Source: Metallyticus violacea
Taxonomy: Eukaryota; Arthropoda; Insecta; Mantodea; Metallyticidae
Direction: 5' to 3'
Assembly: GCA_030762175.1 (NCBI GenBank)
Contig: CM060831.1
Coordinates: forward strand, 144,475,501-144,539,500
Length of the DNA stretch: 64,000 nucleotides
The translations under genes were made by a program, and so were the position numbers. The notes beneath the pieces are model-generated. The model saw only the letters and a program-made list of their open reading frames with translations. It was not told the origin of the DNA and did not search any database. Positions 56,070-64,000 of the stretch are shown here, in pieces (the first letter of the stretch is position 1; the number at the start of each line of letters is the position of its first letter).

Positions 56070-57058
56070 TACGAGGACTGGTCAATAAAGATTGAGAAAT
56101 ATTTTTTTTTACTTATGAAGTACATTAGGCAGAGTCAAGGTTGATGTAGTTTTCTTTAAGTACTCCCCATTGAGTTATATGCACTTGGCGCACGAGTCTG
56201 CCAGTTCTGCAGCACGTGCTGGAAACAGTTTTTGACACACTCTTCAGAACCACTTCCGCCTTCTTTACGACAGTCTTAATGAACCAAAATTCTGACCCTG
56301 CAGCTCATTTCTGAGACGAGAAAAAAGAAAAAAAGCCATACGGAATTAGATCCGGGTTGTATGGGTAATGGTGCACACATTCGATGTTTCTTTCTTACCA
56401 ACTGTTGAGATGGCGTGAAGGCACCAAGTAGTCCATTGCGTTTTCGTCGCATGTGTGCAGTCAGGGTGTTCAAATTAGTCTTGTGATACATTAACTTTTG
56501 ATTGTGGGGGAATTGCATGTTGATAAATCATTCCATTACAGTCGAAGAACGAAATCATCATGATCTTTTCTGCCGAACGAAAAACCTTGGCTTTCTTAGG
56601 TATTGGAGAACCAGGTGATTTCCAGACTAAGATTATCTGTTTGCTTTCACCTCGTGATGCTCCATTACCAGACACCGAATTTCCCGACACATGTCCACTC
56701 GCACTATTTTCTGATTTGGCAATCATGTGTAATCATGGTGTTGTTCACTGCAGTCTTTCAACCTCGGTTGAGGGAGAATATCATCGGCATATTGTTGCTG
56801 TAATATCGGGAACGCTTCCATTCCGGATGTCTGCAGACGGAAGCAAAATTTCAGAGCAGATTTGTTAAGAAGCGACTCCATTTTACGCTCGCTTTATGCT
56901 GGCGTCCTGCATTAAGATGCATGCGCGCGCGCATTATTTCCACCAATAATGTGAAACCCGTTCTTATTAAAACTTGTTTCACCACCGTATCCCCCCACTG
57001 TGTGATGTGGAGAAAAAAAAAAAAAAAACTTCTCAAACTTTATTGACTGGTGCTCATA
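56070..57058 (-). mobile_element. mariner element with both ends and TA duplication (M2)
   Basis: Left end TACGAGGACTGGTCAATAAA and right end TTTATTGACTGGTGCTCATA are inverted copies with about 35 bp of similarity, extending through GATTGAGAAATATTTTTTTT. TA is at both outer edges (56070-56071, 57057-57058). Length 989 bp, so about 300 bp are missing relative to a full mariner. Confidence 0.85.
56110..56881 (-). pseudogene. mariner transposase in M2, frameshifted
   Basis: ATG at 56881 opens MESLLNKSALKFCFRL, similar to the start of invertebrate mariners. Further on, KSPGSPIPKKAKVFRSAEKI and a following frame with FFDCNGMIYQHAIPP match the 'KGSPRPKKAR...FFD.KGIVH.E.VPPG' region; AHMRRKRNGLL lies after that. 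The segment with HDNAP and SPDL is mostly lost. The DNA-binding part is shortened and interrupted. Confidence 0.7.
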
Positions 57059-57059
57059 T

Positions 57060-57267
57060 TATCAACTTCTGGTGCCCTAGTTCATGTTATAGGTTAGAAC
57101 ATTTCTCTGGATTGCAGTAATGCAGAGAAGTTGTGTAAACTCAATGGCCCAAATTTACTCACCTTAAAAAAGCCTACATTATTTATACTCCAAATTTCTA
57201 GGCCAACTCTCAAATACAGCGGGTTTCAAAGAAATAATACACCTGTTAATCGAAGACTGTGATAATC
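57060..57267. other. unassigned stretch
   Basis: Nothing recognised. Confidence 0.5.
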
Positions 57268-57516
57268 TCAGGTGCTCATGACCATAACAGCAGCCAGGCT
57301 CTCTCCTATTGGAGTGATATAGTATACTTGTGGGTCTTTTGGATGCATTATAATGTTCTGAACATGATTCAAGCAGTAAAGCAGAAGCTTGTTATAGTTG
57401 TGGAAGTCTAGTGTAAATTTGACAACTCGCAATACAGCGTCACTTGACTCCCCAAGCCACTGCAGCATGCCAGTGCTCTTACCTCCCTCTAGCAGTGATA
57501 TTGTGTCACCCTTACC
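57268..57516 (-). CDS. coding-like frame of unknown family (82 codons)
   Basis: Open on the minus strand from after a TAG at 57517-57519 to TGA at 57268. Readable parts are TISLLEGGKSTGMLQWLGES, SDAVLRVVKFTLDFHNYNKL, HPKDPQVYYITPIGESLA and AVMVMST. Codon choice is varied and the GC content is above the flanks, unlike chance AT-rich frames. The first ATG is at 57468; the coding style continues upstream of it, and an acceptor-like ATCTATATTAG ends at 57517, so a terminal exon or processed fragment is more likely than a complete gene. I cannot name the protein. Confidence 0.35.
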   Translation of the reverse strand, partial: GKGDTISLLEGGKSTGMLQWLGESSDAVLRVVKFTLDFHNYNKLLLYCLNHVQNIIMHPKDPQVYYITPIGESLAAVMVMST

Positions 57517-58560
57517 CTAATATAGATCATGGGCACTGCGCCTTAAACAAAGCCTAAGGCATTTAGACAATATGTGTCGTTATGGAAAACGCTCCTTCCC
57601 CCCATTTTAAGAATTCTTTTCCCCAACACAAGCACGCTAAAGGTGTGTCGCGGTCAACTTACAGTGATGGATGCCCCCTTAGCTACCCTGCACGTGTCCA
57701 TCCATCATTTGCCCCCTCCTGTTTAAAAAGAATGGGGAAGGATGTTCAGAAAAGGGGGAGCTATATGCACGCACAGCACTTAAAAAGAAAGTATTCTCCT
57801 TCATTTGTTTTTTACTTGAATTCCGATCATTGTCGTCGCTGCCAAGTTAAGTGCTTTGCACAGTTAGTCACTTGCGTCATTTCCGTTGCTAGGTCGTCAG
57901 GTGATTTCTACTCCTTAAGGGGAAGATAAAATGTTTATAAAGAATAAAATTTATTATAAAATTACGTTTTTCAGTCATTATATCACAATCCAGTTCCAAC
58001 TTACACGCTACAGTTCTGAAAACTTCATAATTTCTAGCTGGGGGGGGAGGGAAGTGCACGCTAAGAAATTAGTCCATCTAATCTAATAATATCTCAGTAG
58101 TCATTAGGGCGAGAGAGCTTCAGGGATCAAACTCATAATTATGATTAAGATATCCTGACAGTTATTTATTACTTCAAAGTATTTAACATTAAATTATAAC
58201 TTAGTTTGTTTTGTTCATGGGTCCTGGAGCTGGTGTGTTGTCCACACCCTGTCCTTTCTAGCCAGACTATCACTATCCCTCAACGGCCATTCTCACCTTC
58301 TCCCACCCTCTGCCCTTTTATAAGACAAACTCTGCGTTCCCTGCCTGCCCCACTATGTACTATAAACAATATATAGCAATAATACATTGACAGTGGTTTA
58401 ATAATACATATACAATACTCTGTAGCATTGTCAATGCATTATTACTACCTATATTTGCCCACAATATTAGGAACAACAATATTTTTAGTATTAAATATAG
58501 TCACAGTCCGTAACGAGGAAGTTTTGCTAACCCAATGGAAGAGCCCCTTAGTTCTCGGGA
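57517..58560. other. unassigned stretch
   Basis: A 115-codon plus-strand frame at 57582-57929 (MENAPSPHFKNSFPQ at its start) is not recognised. A G-run occurs at about 58041-58052. No repeat family seen. Confidence 0.35.
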
Positions 58561-58835
58561 TCGCCACAGGTGGCCGAGGTCGTTAAGGTACGGACTCATG
58601 AGCAGGAGGTCTGGGGTTCGAATCGCGCCAGGATCGTCCTTTCTGACAGGTTTTTTTTTCCAGGTTTTCCTCAGTCCTCATAACTAGTAAATGCCGGGGA
58701 GGTACCCTAAACTTAGGCCTGGAACGTTTCCTTCCTTAAAAAAATCCTTTCCCAATATATAATTTCATCTCATGTATCATCAGTGTCTACCGCCTATGGT
58801 GCCTCAGTAGTAAAAATGGGCGTTAAACACTAGTC
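58561..58835 (+). repeat. SINE-A copy
   Basis: Head TCGCCACAGGTGGCCGAGGT and CGTTAAGG, B box GGGGTTCGAATCGCGCC, core TAGTAAATGCCGGGGAGGTA, end GGGCGTTAAACACTAGTCAT followed by a short CATT run. Very close to the 43-kb copy. Confidence 0.95.
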
Positions 58836-58859
58836 ATTCATTCGTGCCGCATTGTCAAC

Positions 58860-59150
58860 TGGAGTAGAAAACTGCGAACGGGTTTATATCCCGTTCCCAG
58901 TGGTGGTTTCTACACTGACGTTGAATTACTGCGCCACGTACTCACAAATCTGGATGTTGTTCGTCTCAGCAGTCACTAAGAGGGCTTCATTATTCGTTGT
59001 TGTTGGTTCTTTTGCCCATGGTTTACCCTGGAGGGATTTATTACCTTCCTGGAATTTCACGAACCAACTTCGTACCGTCCATTTATTATTGGTATCAACA
59101 GGATAGGCCTGGCATATTTTCCGCGCCGCAAGAAATGTTTGTTCTAGTAT
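58860..59150 (-). pseudogene. mariner N-terminal (helix-turn-helix) remnant
   Basis: The minus strand reads EQTFLAARKICQAYPVDTNN, WTVRSWFVKFQEGNKSLQGK, PTTTNNEALLVTAETNNIQI and VAQ, a stop, FNVSVETT. This follows the paired helix-turn-helix of mariner transposases (family 'AA..IC...G......RRWF.KF..G...L.D.PR.GRP...D...L......N...T..ELA..F.VS..T'). The catalytic half is not present. It is next to SINE-A. Confidence 0.6.
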
Positions 59151-59159
59151 AGTCCGATT

Positions 59160-59490
59160 AATTAATCCGCCAAATTGCTAAATACTTGCGATTAATAACT
59201 GCCTAACGATTTTATGCCGTAATAATAGAACGCTCTATTTTAATTTACATTTATATATTTTAATTTTTTAACGTTATTAACTTAAGGCATATTACCAAGT
59301 TACTTCTTACAAAACCAATTCCATGTATTGTGGCACTTAGATTTAATATTGTATAGTAACGCAGGCACATACACTGCAATGTGCCCTGGGAAGGGGCTCT
59401 AAGATTGGTTTCAAGGGACATGTGAATAGTGGGAGACGGTTGCGCATACATAGAGAGACATGAAGCTATGAATTATTATTTAATTTATTG
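59160..59490. other. unassigned AT-rich stretch
   Basis: Nothing recognised. Confidence 0.5.
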
Positions 59491-59550
59491 TCACCAGTGT
59501 CTACCGCTTGTGGCGCTTCAGTGGCAAAATTAGGCGTCACACACTATTTA
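59491..59550 (+). repeat. SINE-A 3' fragment
   Basis: GTCACCAGTGTCTACCGCTT, GTGGCGCTTCAGTGGCAAAA and TTAGGCGTCACACACTATT match the last 60 bp of SINE-A with several changes. 5' part absent. Confidence 0.65.
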
Positions 59551-61272
59551 AAAACAGTGACTGAAGACGGCGCATTTCGTGATCTACTATGAAGTTTGGA
59601 ACTATTTACAATTGAATCCTGTAATTTTCAATTTAAATTATTTAATAAACTATATTTTATTTATTCTATGGGCTAATCAGTATAATTGGAAAAGTTTAAA
59701 TATTTATAATAAAATAAATTTGGCGAATAAGAAAATTCAAATTTAATTGACATATAATAATCTCAAAATTATTTTATTATGATTTATTTAATAAAATATT
59801 AATGTATCGATAATAAACATATATAGGTATCGAGTATCGAGAAAATCTGGTATCGACTATCTCTACCTTTATTGCAATTGGTTTTAATACAAAATTAATT
59901 CGTTATTTTGATTCTAAAATAGCGAACTTAAGAAAAAGTAATTATTTTCAAGATAAGATATTTATTGCAGTATTGGCAGATTAGTGTAATTTCAAACAAA
60001 AACCTAGTGGGAGGTGCCCGGTGTATTTTCTGAGATTAACACTTTAATTATAATTATAATAATAAAGTACACGATTTTCTTTTAAATGATATCCTGGTCA
60101 CGGGTTCCATGCGACAAGGTGCGATGCATATTAGCTACTGAAATAGCATTTAATATTGTGCCTTGGTATACTCCACTTTGGAAACTTGAAGAAATAATCT
60201 CAAATTCCCGTCTATTTATTAGAATCGTCAAACATCTCCTTGATAGTTAGCTGCTTTTTGTAGTTCAGCTTAATCTCAACTGTGATCTTCATTTTTTCTA
60301 GATTTGGGAAAAACCTGGAGTCAGAAAGAGCTAATTCTGTGATGAAGGAAAGACCTGAATGACTCGACGATTTGCTGCCCCTTCATGGGCACATTATAAC
60401 ACGAACACGCTTAAATAGCCTTCTTGCGACTTCCGGTCCCATTTCAAACGATCCAGACAAAAGCTACCAAAAGCTGAAAGCCTACTCTAAGCTTTGAAAC
60501 CTAGCCTCGACCATAAAGAGTCATATTTCACCAACATGACTTATTTGCATATCAGGACCTGCTTATTCAACTATTTAACTTATAAATAAACACATTCTAC
60601 CATCTATTACGTCTAAAGCAGCCCTCAGGCATTTTAAGTGAGGTATATTCAACATTCAAGTTGGCTGCATAATGGCGTGACCCCACTTCTCTCACCAGCC
60701 AAACAGTTCACCTTTTTGATACCACAATGTGAACTATGTACTGCCCCATACAAAAAGCCGCGCTTCGCCATGGGGAGTCGATAGCGAGTTTTACAGCAAA
60801 ACCTTTCATGCCTATATACTCCGTCAATATCTCCTTCTAAATCTCACAAAGTCATAAGCAATTTATTGTTCGAGTATTCTGCTTTACTGATAGCCTTCTA
60901 AAAACGTGGATCGATTTCGAATCGATTCCCAGTTGTCGTTGTAGGTTCAATATTACGATTTTCTCTGAGCTTCACTCTGCATTATTCCCAATCTCGTCTT
61001 AATACTCTGGACGAGGAATAGGCAGCAGTTCATCAATCTATTCAGCCAGAGCGATTCTGTGTCAAAATTGCAATCATTTCGCGAAATGAATGCAGATAGA
61101 GAACAGGCTAAGTATCACTGTCAAAGAGAGGGAGTTTAATAAGTAGGACATTAGGTTCAGTGTTCTGGGGAACCGCGTGGAATAGTCGACCTTGCAGTTG
61201 TATCGGTAAACAATTGAGTATTACCTTAGTCTGCATAAAGTTTCAATTTAAAATTTATATATGATATATTAG
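59551..61272. other. unassigned stretch (1.7 kb)
   Basis: 60080-61100 is more GC-balanced. On the minus strand 60240-60395 is open without ATG (contains FFPNLEKMKITVEIKLNYKK) but matches nothing I know. No repeat family recognised. Confidence 0.35.
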
Positions 61273-61390
61273 ACAGAGGGCGCCAAAAATGTACACACCC
61301 TTCAAGCAAAGAAAAAACTATGTTAACGTAACAAAACTGAATTCACACAAATAGAAAATGACGAGCACTAATCATCTTAGGCTTTTACAG

Positions 61391-61901
61391 TCACAACAGT
61401 TGCTCAAAATGCCCACCGTTGGCGTCGATACACTTCTGAGTACGTTGAAATTCTGATTGAGCAACGTTTGCCAAAGTGTCCTCAGCGATTGCAAGCACAT
61501 GCTGTTTCAATTTCTTCCCGAAGTGCTGTCAGTGTAGCTGGTTTTCTACGGTATACAACATCCTTAAGAGTTCCCCATAGGTAGAAGTCCAACGGAGTCA
61601 GATCCAGAGAACGCAGTAGAAACTCAATCGGACCTCTTCGTCCTATCCAGTGCCTTGTAAGATTGTCATCAAGGTACGCAGGTATATCTCGGTGGTAATG
61701 TCGTGATCTGCCATATCTGCCCTTGTGAACATCGCATACGGTACCACTCAAATTTGTCTCGAATGGTTGCAATTGTTACTCGTGTTGGCGGTTCTGTTCT
61801 GTAGACACGTCTCCATTGACTTTGAACTTCCACAACATTCTCGGTTTTCCAATATCACTTCAAAAATGCTTTCCGCTGTTCAAACGATAATCTTGGCTCC
61901 A
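61391..61901 (-). pseudogene. transposase with N and C parts fused by deletion (E2)
   Basis: The minus strand reads LEPRLSFEQRKAFLK, a stop, YWKTENVVEVQSQWRRVYRT, EPPTRVTIATIRDKFE, then in another frame GTVCDVHKGRYGRSR joined directly to HYHRDIPAYLDDNLTRHWIG, SLDLTPLDFYLWGTLKDVVY, a frameshift near 61490, and ANGGHFEQLL with stop at 61391. The first block is the DUF4817-type helix-turn-helix region. The join removes the catalytic centre up to the Asp before 'HYHRD'. A 95-codon stretch at 61482-61772 is open across the join. Confidence 0.85.
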
Positions 61902-61908
61902 AATTGTT

Positions 61909-62055
61909 GTAGCAACGCTAGCATAACGTAATGTCAGTTACATCTGTTTACAGAACATCATACGATATTCTCGGGTTCACTTGTTCATTGTTGATTTACC
62001 TGTCACGAAGCAACGCTATCATAATGTGAGTCACGTCTGTTTATAGAACATCATA
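61909..62055 (-). repeat. pair of direct subterminal repeats in E2
   Basis: GTAGCAACGCTAGCATAACG at 61909 and GAAGCAACGCTATCATAATG at 62007, each running to ACATCATAC. Same arrangement and 98-bp spacing as in E1 at 21186-21338. Confidence 0.8.
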
Positions 62056-62140
62056 CTACATTACTGTTGCTTTTCGGTTCAACTTGAAATGTATTAAATA
62101 AATATCTACTATGAAAATGTGTATATTTTTGGCACCTGGG

Positions 62141-62789
62141 TTTTATCATGATTTACGTGGATTATCTTTTGTTTGGTGGACGCAAGGGTTACAGTTTACA
62201 ATGCAATACTTTAATGTAGCGAATGAAATGAATGCGATTAGCAGGTAGACACTTTCATACCCTGAAAAACTTCGTTCTGCTTCACATGAAGTGCAAATAG
62301 AAAACATGCTATCTCAGCGTTGTTTGTGTCTTCTTGAGCGAACAATGCATTCCTTATCCTGCATATTTCTCCGTATTCATTATTTTTCTCTAGAACACTT
62401 CTTAGGTTTGATTCAGTGATAATGACTTCTGTTCTTTAGTTACCATTTTAACTTTAATAATTAAGTACGTTATTGTACTTGCTATACAGCTGAAATTTCT
62501 CTGAACATATCAGATTATGTCTTAACTGTCCTTGTAGAGGAATTACGCTCCTACTCAAAGGTGTGGATTATTTGAGCTATCCCCTCATACTTTTGAGCGA
62601 CAAAAATTCAAGTCGATTTTTGGAAAAGGGTTCTCAGGCTCTCTAAAAGAACGTCGAAATGTGGGGACATGAGGAAGGTGATTTGTTTTGAACATACGGT
62701 TAATAGCAACACAAGGACGGTGAAATACTGGCTTTGACTAATGCAGAGAGACTAGTCCACATTTTGCCCTAAATGCTATAGACACCAGA
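62141..62789. other. unassigned stretch
   Basis: Nothing recognised. The LINE copy that follows may extend a little into this stretch. Confidence 0.45.
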
Positions 62790-63396
62790 CCCAAATATAA
62801 CACCTACATTTTGGGCTGCAGAGATAGAAAGAGAACTTACAGGAAATGACCTGGGTTCAATATGTCAACGAGGCGTTGCAAATAATAAAAACGTAAGGAA
62901 GAAGGTTATCACAAGGCTAGATGATATCAGCAGGCAGAAAATCGATACAAACTCTAATACAAAGTTCTCCTTGAGCCTATCGATCGAAATTAAATTAATC
63001 TGGGGCAAAGAGTTATATTTTCTCGTTCTAGAGAGAAAGGTGAGATCAGAAATGACCTTTTTAGATTGGGAAGTTGGAAGGCTAAAAAAATAACGGATAG
63101 TTCTGGTAGGGAAATGTACCCACTTTTTGGTGGGGTGGAGGAATGGGTACATATTTTGATCGAATGTACCAATTGGGAACAGCTGAGAAAAACTCTGTTT
63201 ACTGAAAACTTAAGGCAATTTAGGGACGATCGGCCTGTTGGAACCTGTTAGCGAACCTCACTAATTGGTTGAATATAGGCATTTTCCTAGCCAAAGTGCG
63301 CGAAGCTAGAAGCAATTTATTTTCTGGTTAAAATGCAATAACCAGTAAAATTATAAATAATGTAATGTGTTTCCATTTATATATCTGCAAATATCG

Positions 63397-63429
<33 letters not shown>

Positions 63430-63536
63430 AGTATTTTCTCTTTCTAATTGTGTACCATACTTAAGCATGTACGGTCTACAATCAATGTATAAAATGTATT
63501 TGTAATGTGTATATTGAATTTTATAACAACAAAGAT
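62790..63536 (+). mobile_element. LINE 3' end (copy L2)
   Basis: The plus strand holds the C-terminal part of a LINE ORF2 followed by its 3' UTR. Readable blocks are TFWAAEIERELTGND, ISRQKIDTNSNTKFSLSLS, then GVEEWVHILIECTNWEQLRK (the H-x4-C part of the C-terminal zinc motif; the preceding C-x2-C is changed to Y-x2-F) and IFLAKVREARSNLFSG with a stop at 63328-63330. The 3' UTR contains an (ATT)n run at 63399-63429 and CATACTTAAGCATGTACGG. Same family as the copy at 28730-29540. Confidence 0.75.
63399..63429 (+). repeat. (ATT)n run within the LINE 3' UTR
   Basis: About 10 ATT units; the same position in the other LINE copy has only a few units (28855-28880), so it expanded after insertion. 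Confidence 0.9.
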
Positions 63537-63829
63537 ATTACTTAGTGTTTTAACGCCCGTTTTTACTACTGAGGTACCACAGGCGGTGGACACTGATGAT
63601 ACACGAGACGAAATGGTAAATTGGAAAATGGTTTTTATGTTTTAAAGAAGGAAGCGTTCCAGCTCTAAGTTTAGGGTACCTCCCCGGCATTTGCCATTTA
63701 TGAGGACTGAAAAATCTGGAAGAATCCTCAATCAGGGAGGGCGGTGCTGGCGGGATTCGAACCCCAGATCTCCCACTTACGAGTCCGCGTCATAACGATC
63801 TCGGCCACCCGTCGCGGTACAATAAAGAT
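63526..63829 (-). repeat. SINE-A copy inserted at the LINE tail, 11-bp target duplication
   Basis: ACAACAAAGAT (63526-63536) and ACAATAAAGAT (63819-63829) flank the element with one difference. Reversed SINE-A: TTTAACGCCCGTTTTTACTA, GGTACCTCCCCGGCATTTGC, reversed B box GGGATTCGAACCCCAGATC, and CGGCCACCCGTCGCGGT at the head. Confidence 0.9.
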
Positions 63830-64000
63830 CACCTATTATTGCTTTTAAGTATAAAGCGACTTGCAACTCACAGTGGAGGCAAAGGAATTTTAGGTGCCAT
63901 TTTCTTAACTCTTTTGATTCTGGAAGCAGCTGTAAAACATCTTTATATTGAAAATAAAATTATAGACGTCACTAAAGCGAGCTTTAATTTCTTTCGCACC
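63830..64000. other. unassigned end of window
   Basis: Nothing recognised. Confidence 0.5.

Larger units (their letters stand above)
61274..62138 (-). mobile_element. internally deleted DUF4817-type DNA transposon, copy E2
   Basis: Ends CAGAGGGCGCCAAAAATGTA and the reverse complement of GTATATTTTTGGCACCTG are inverted repeats similar to those of E1 (20744-21428). About 865 bp. It keeps part of the N terminus that E1 has lost, and lacks the middle. The flanking TA is not intact on the left. Confidence 0.85.

Noticed and set aside
56276..56868. 102-codon plus-strand frame within the mariner at 56070-57058
   Set aside because: Antisense shadow of the transposase.
58852..59106. 84-codon plus-strand frame
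   Set aside because: Antisense to the mariner helix-turn-helix remnant on the minus strand.
62865..63172. 95-codon minus-strand frame resembling the plus-strand frame at 29332-29535
   Set aside because: The two resemble each other because both are antisense to the same LINE coding region.
1..64000. Bacterial, phage or defence-system gene clusters
   Set aside because: No gene packing, ribosome binding sites or bacterial families; all identified coding remnants are eukaryotic mobile elements.

Overview
This window looks like AT-rich, gene-poor nuclear DNA from an arthropod, most likely an insect. There is no bacterial-style gene packing, no operon, no rRNA and no convincing stand-alone tRNA gene. 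The signs of an animal genome are tRNA-derived SINEs with target-site duplications, Tc1/mariner-class DNA transposons in many states of decay, 3'-truncated non-LTR (LINE) copies, and abundant di-, tri- and tetranucleotide microsatellites. A short TTAGG-like run (the insect telomere motif) fits an insect but does not prove it. I could not assign a species.

Most of what can be read is mobile DNA. SINE-A has eight substantial copies plus two 3' fragments; four copies have recognisable target-site duplications. SINE-B has eight copies. A single tRNA-like element (SINE-C) runs into an (AT)n tail. DNA transposons fall into three groups. The first is classical mariner: 23833-24996 and 56070-57058 have both inverted ends and TA duplications, and fragments lie near 4160, 33900, 55500 and 58860. 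The second group has a helix-turn-helix/DDE transposase of the DUF4817 type: 20744-21428, 37428-37890, 50870-51641, 52187-52370 and 61274-62138, most with the middle of the transposase missing. The third is a fold-back element at 45907-46733 with arms of about 165 bp. One LINE family is present as two 3' ends (28730-29540 minus, 62790-63536 plus). The minus copy runs straight into a 1.3-kb AGT/AAT array at 27436-28725, which appears to be its expanded 3' tail.

Layout: 0-9 kb holds mostly unassigned AT-rich DNA, a possible minus-strand promoter and first exon near 3.2-3.4 kb, SINE copies at 4.4, 5.5 and 7.1 kb, and coding-like minus-strand frames at 7.9-8.6 kb. 9-20 kb is largely unassigned, with a CpG-rich patch at 14.8-15.1 kb and an LTR-like promoter region at 17.6-18.3 kb. 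20-30 kb is transposons, SINEs, a LINE and the giant microsatellite. 30-45 kb has SINE clusters, a DUF4817-type remnant, a possible two-exon gene end (40541-41048), a 260-bp GTAT array, a promoter-like segment near 42.0-42.3 kb and a possible 34-nt microexon at 44.7 kb. 45-64 kb is dense in transposons, with one unidentified but coding-like frame at 57268-57516.

No complete host gene can be called. Exon calls rest on splice-site and reading-frame logic and need transcript data. Nothing here forms a coordinated multi-gene system; the interest lies in repeat biology and a few candidate exons.
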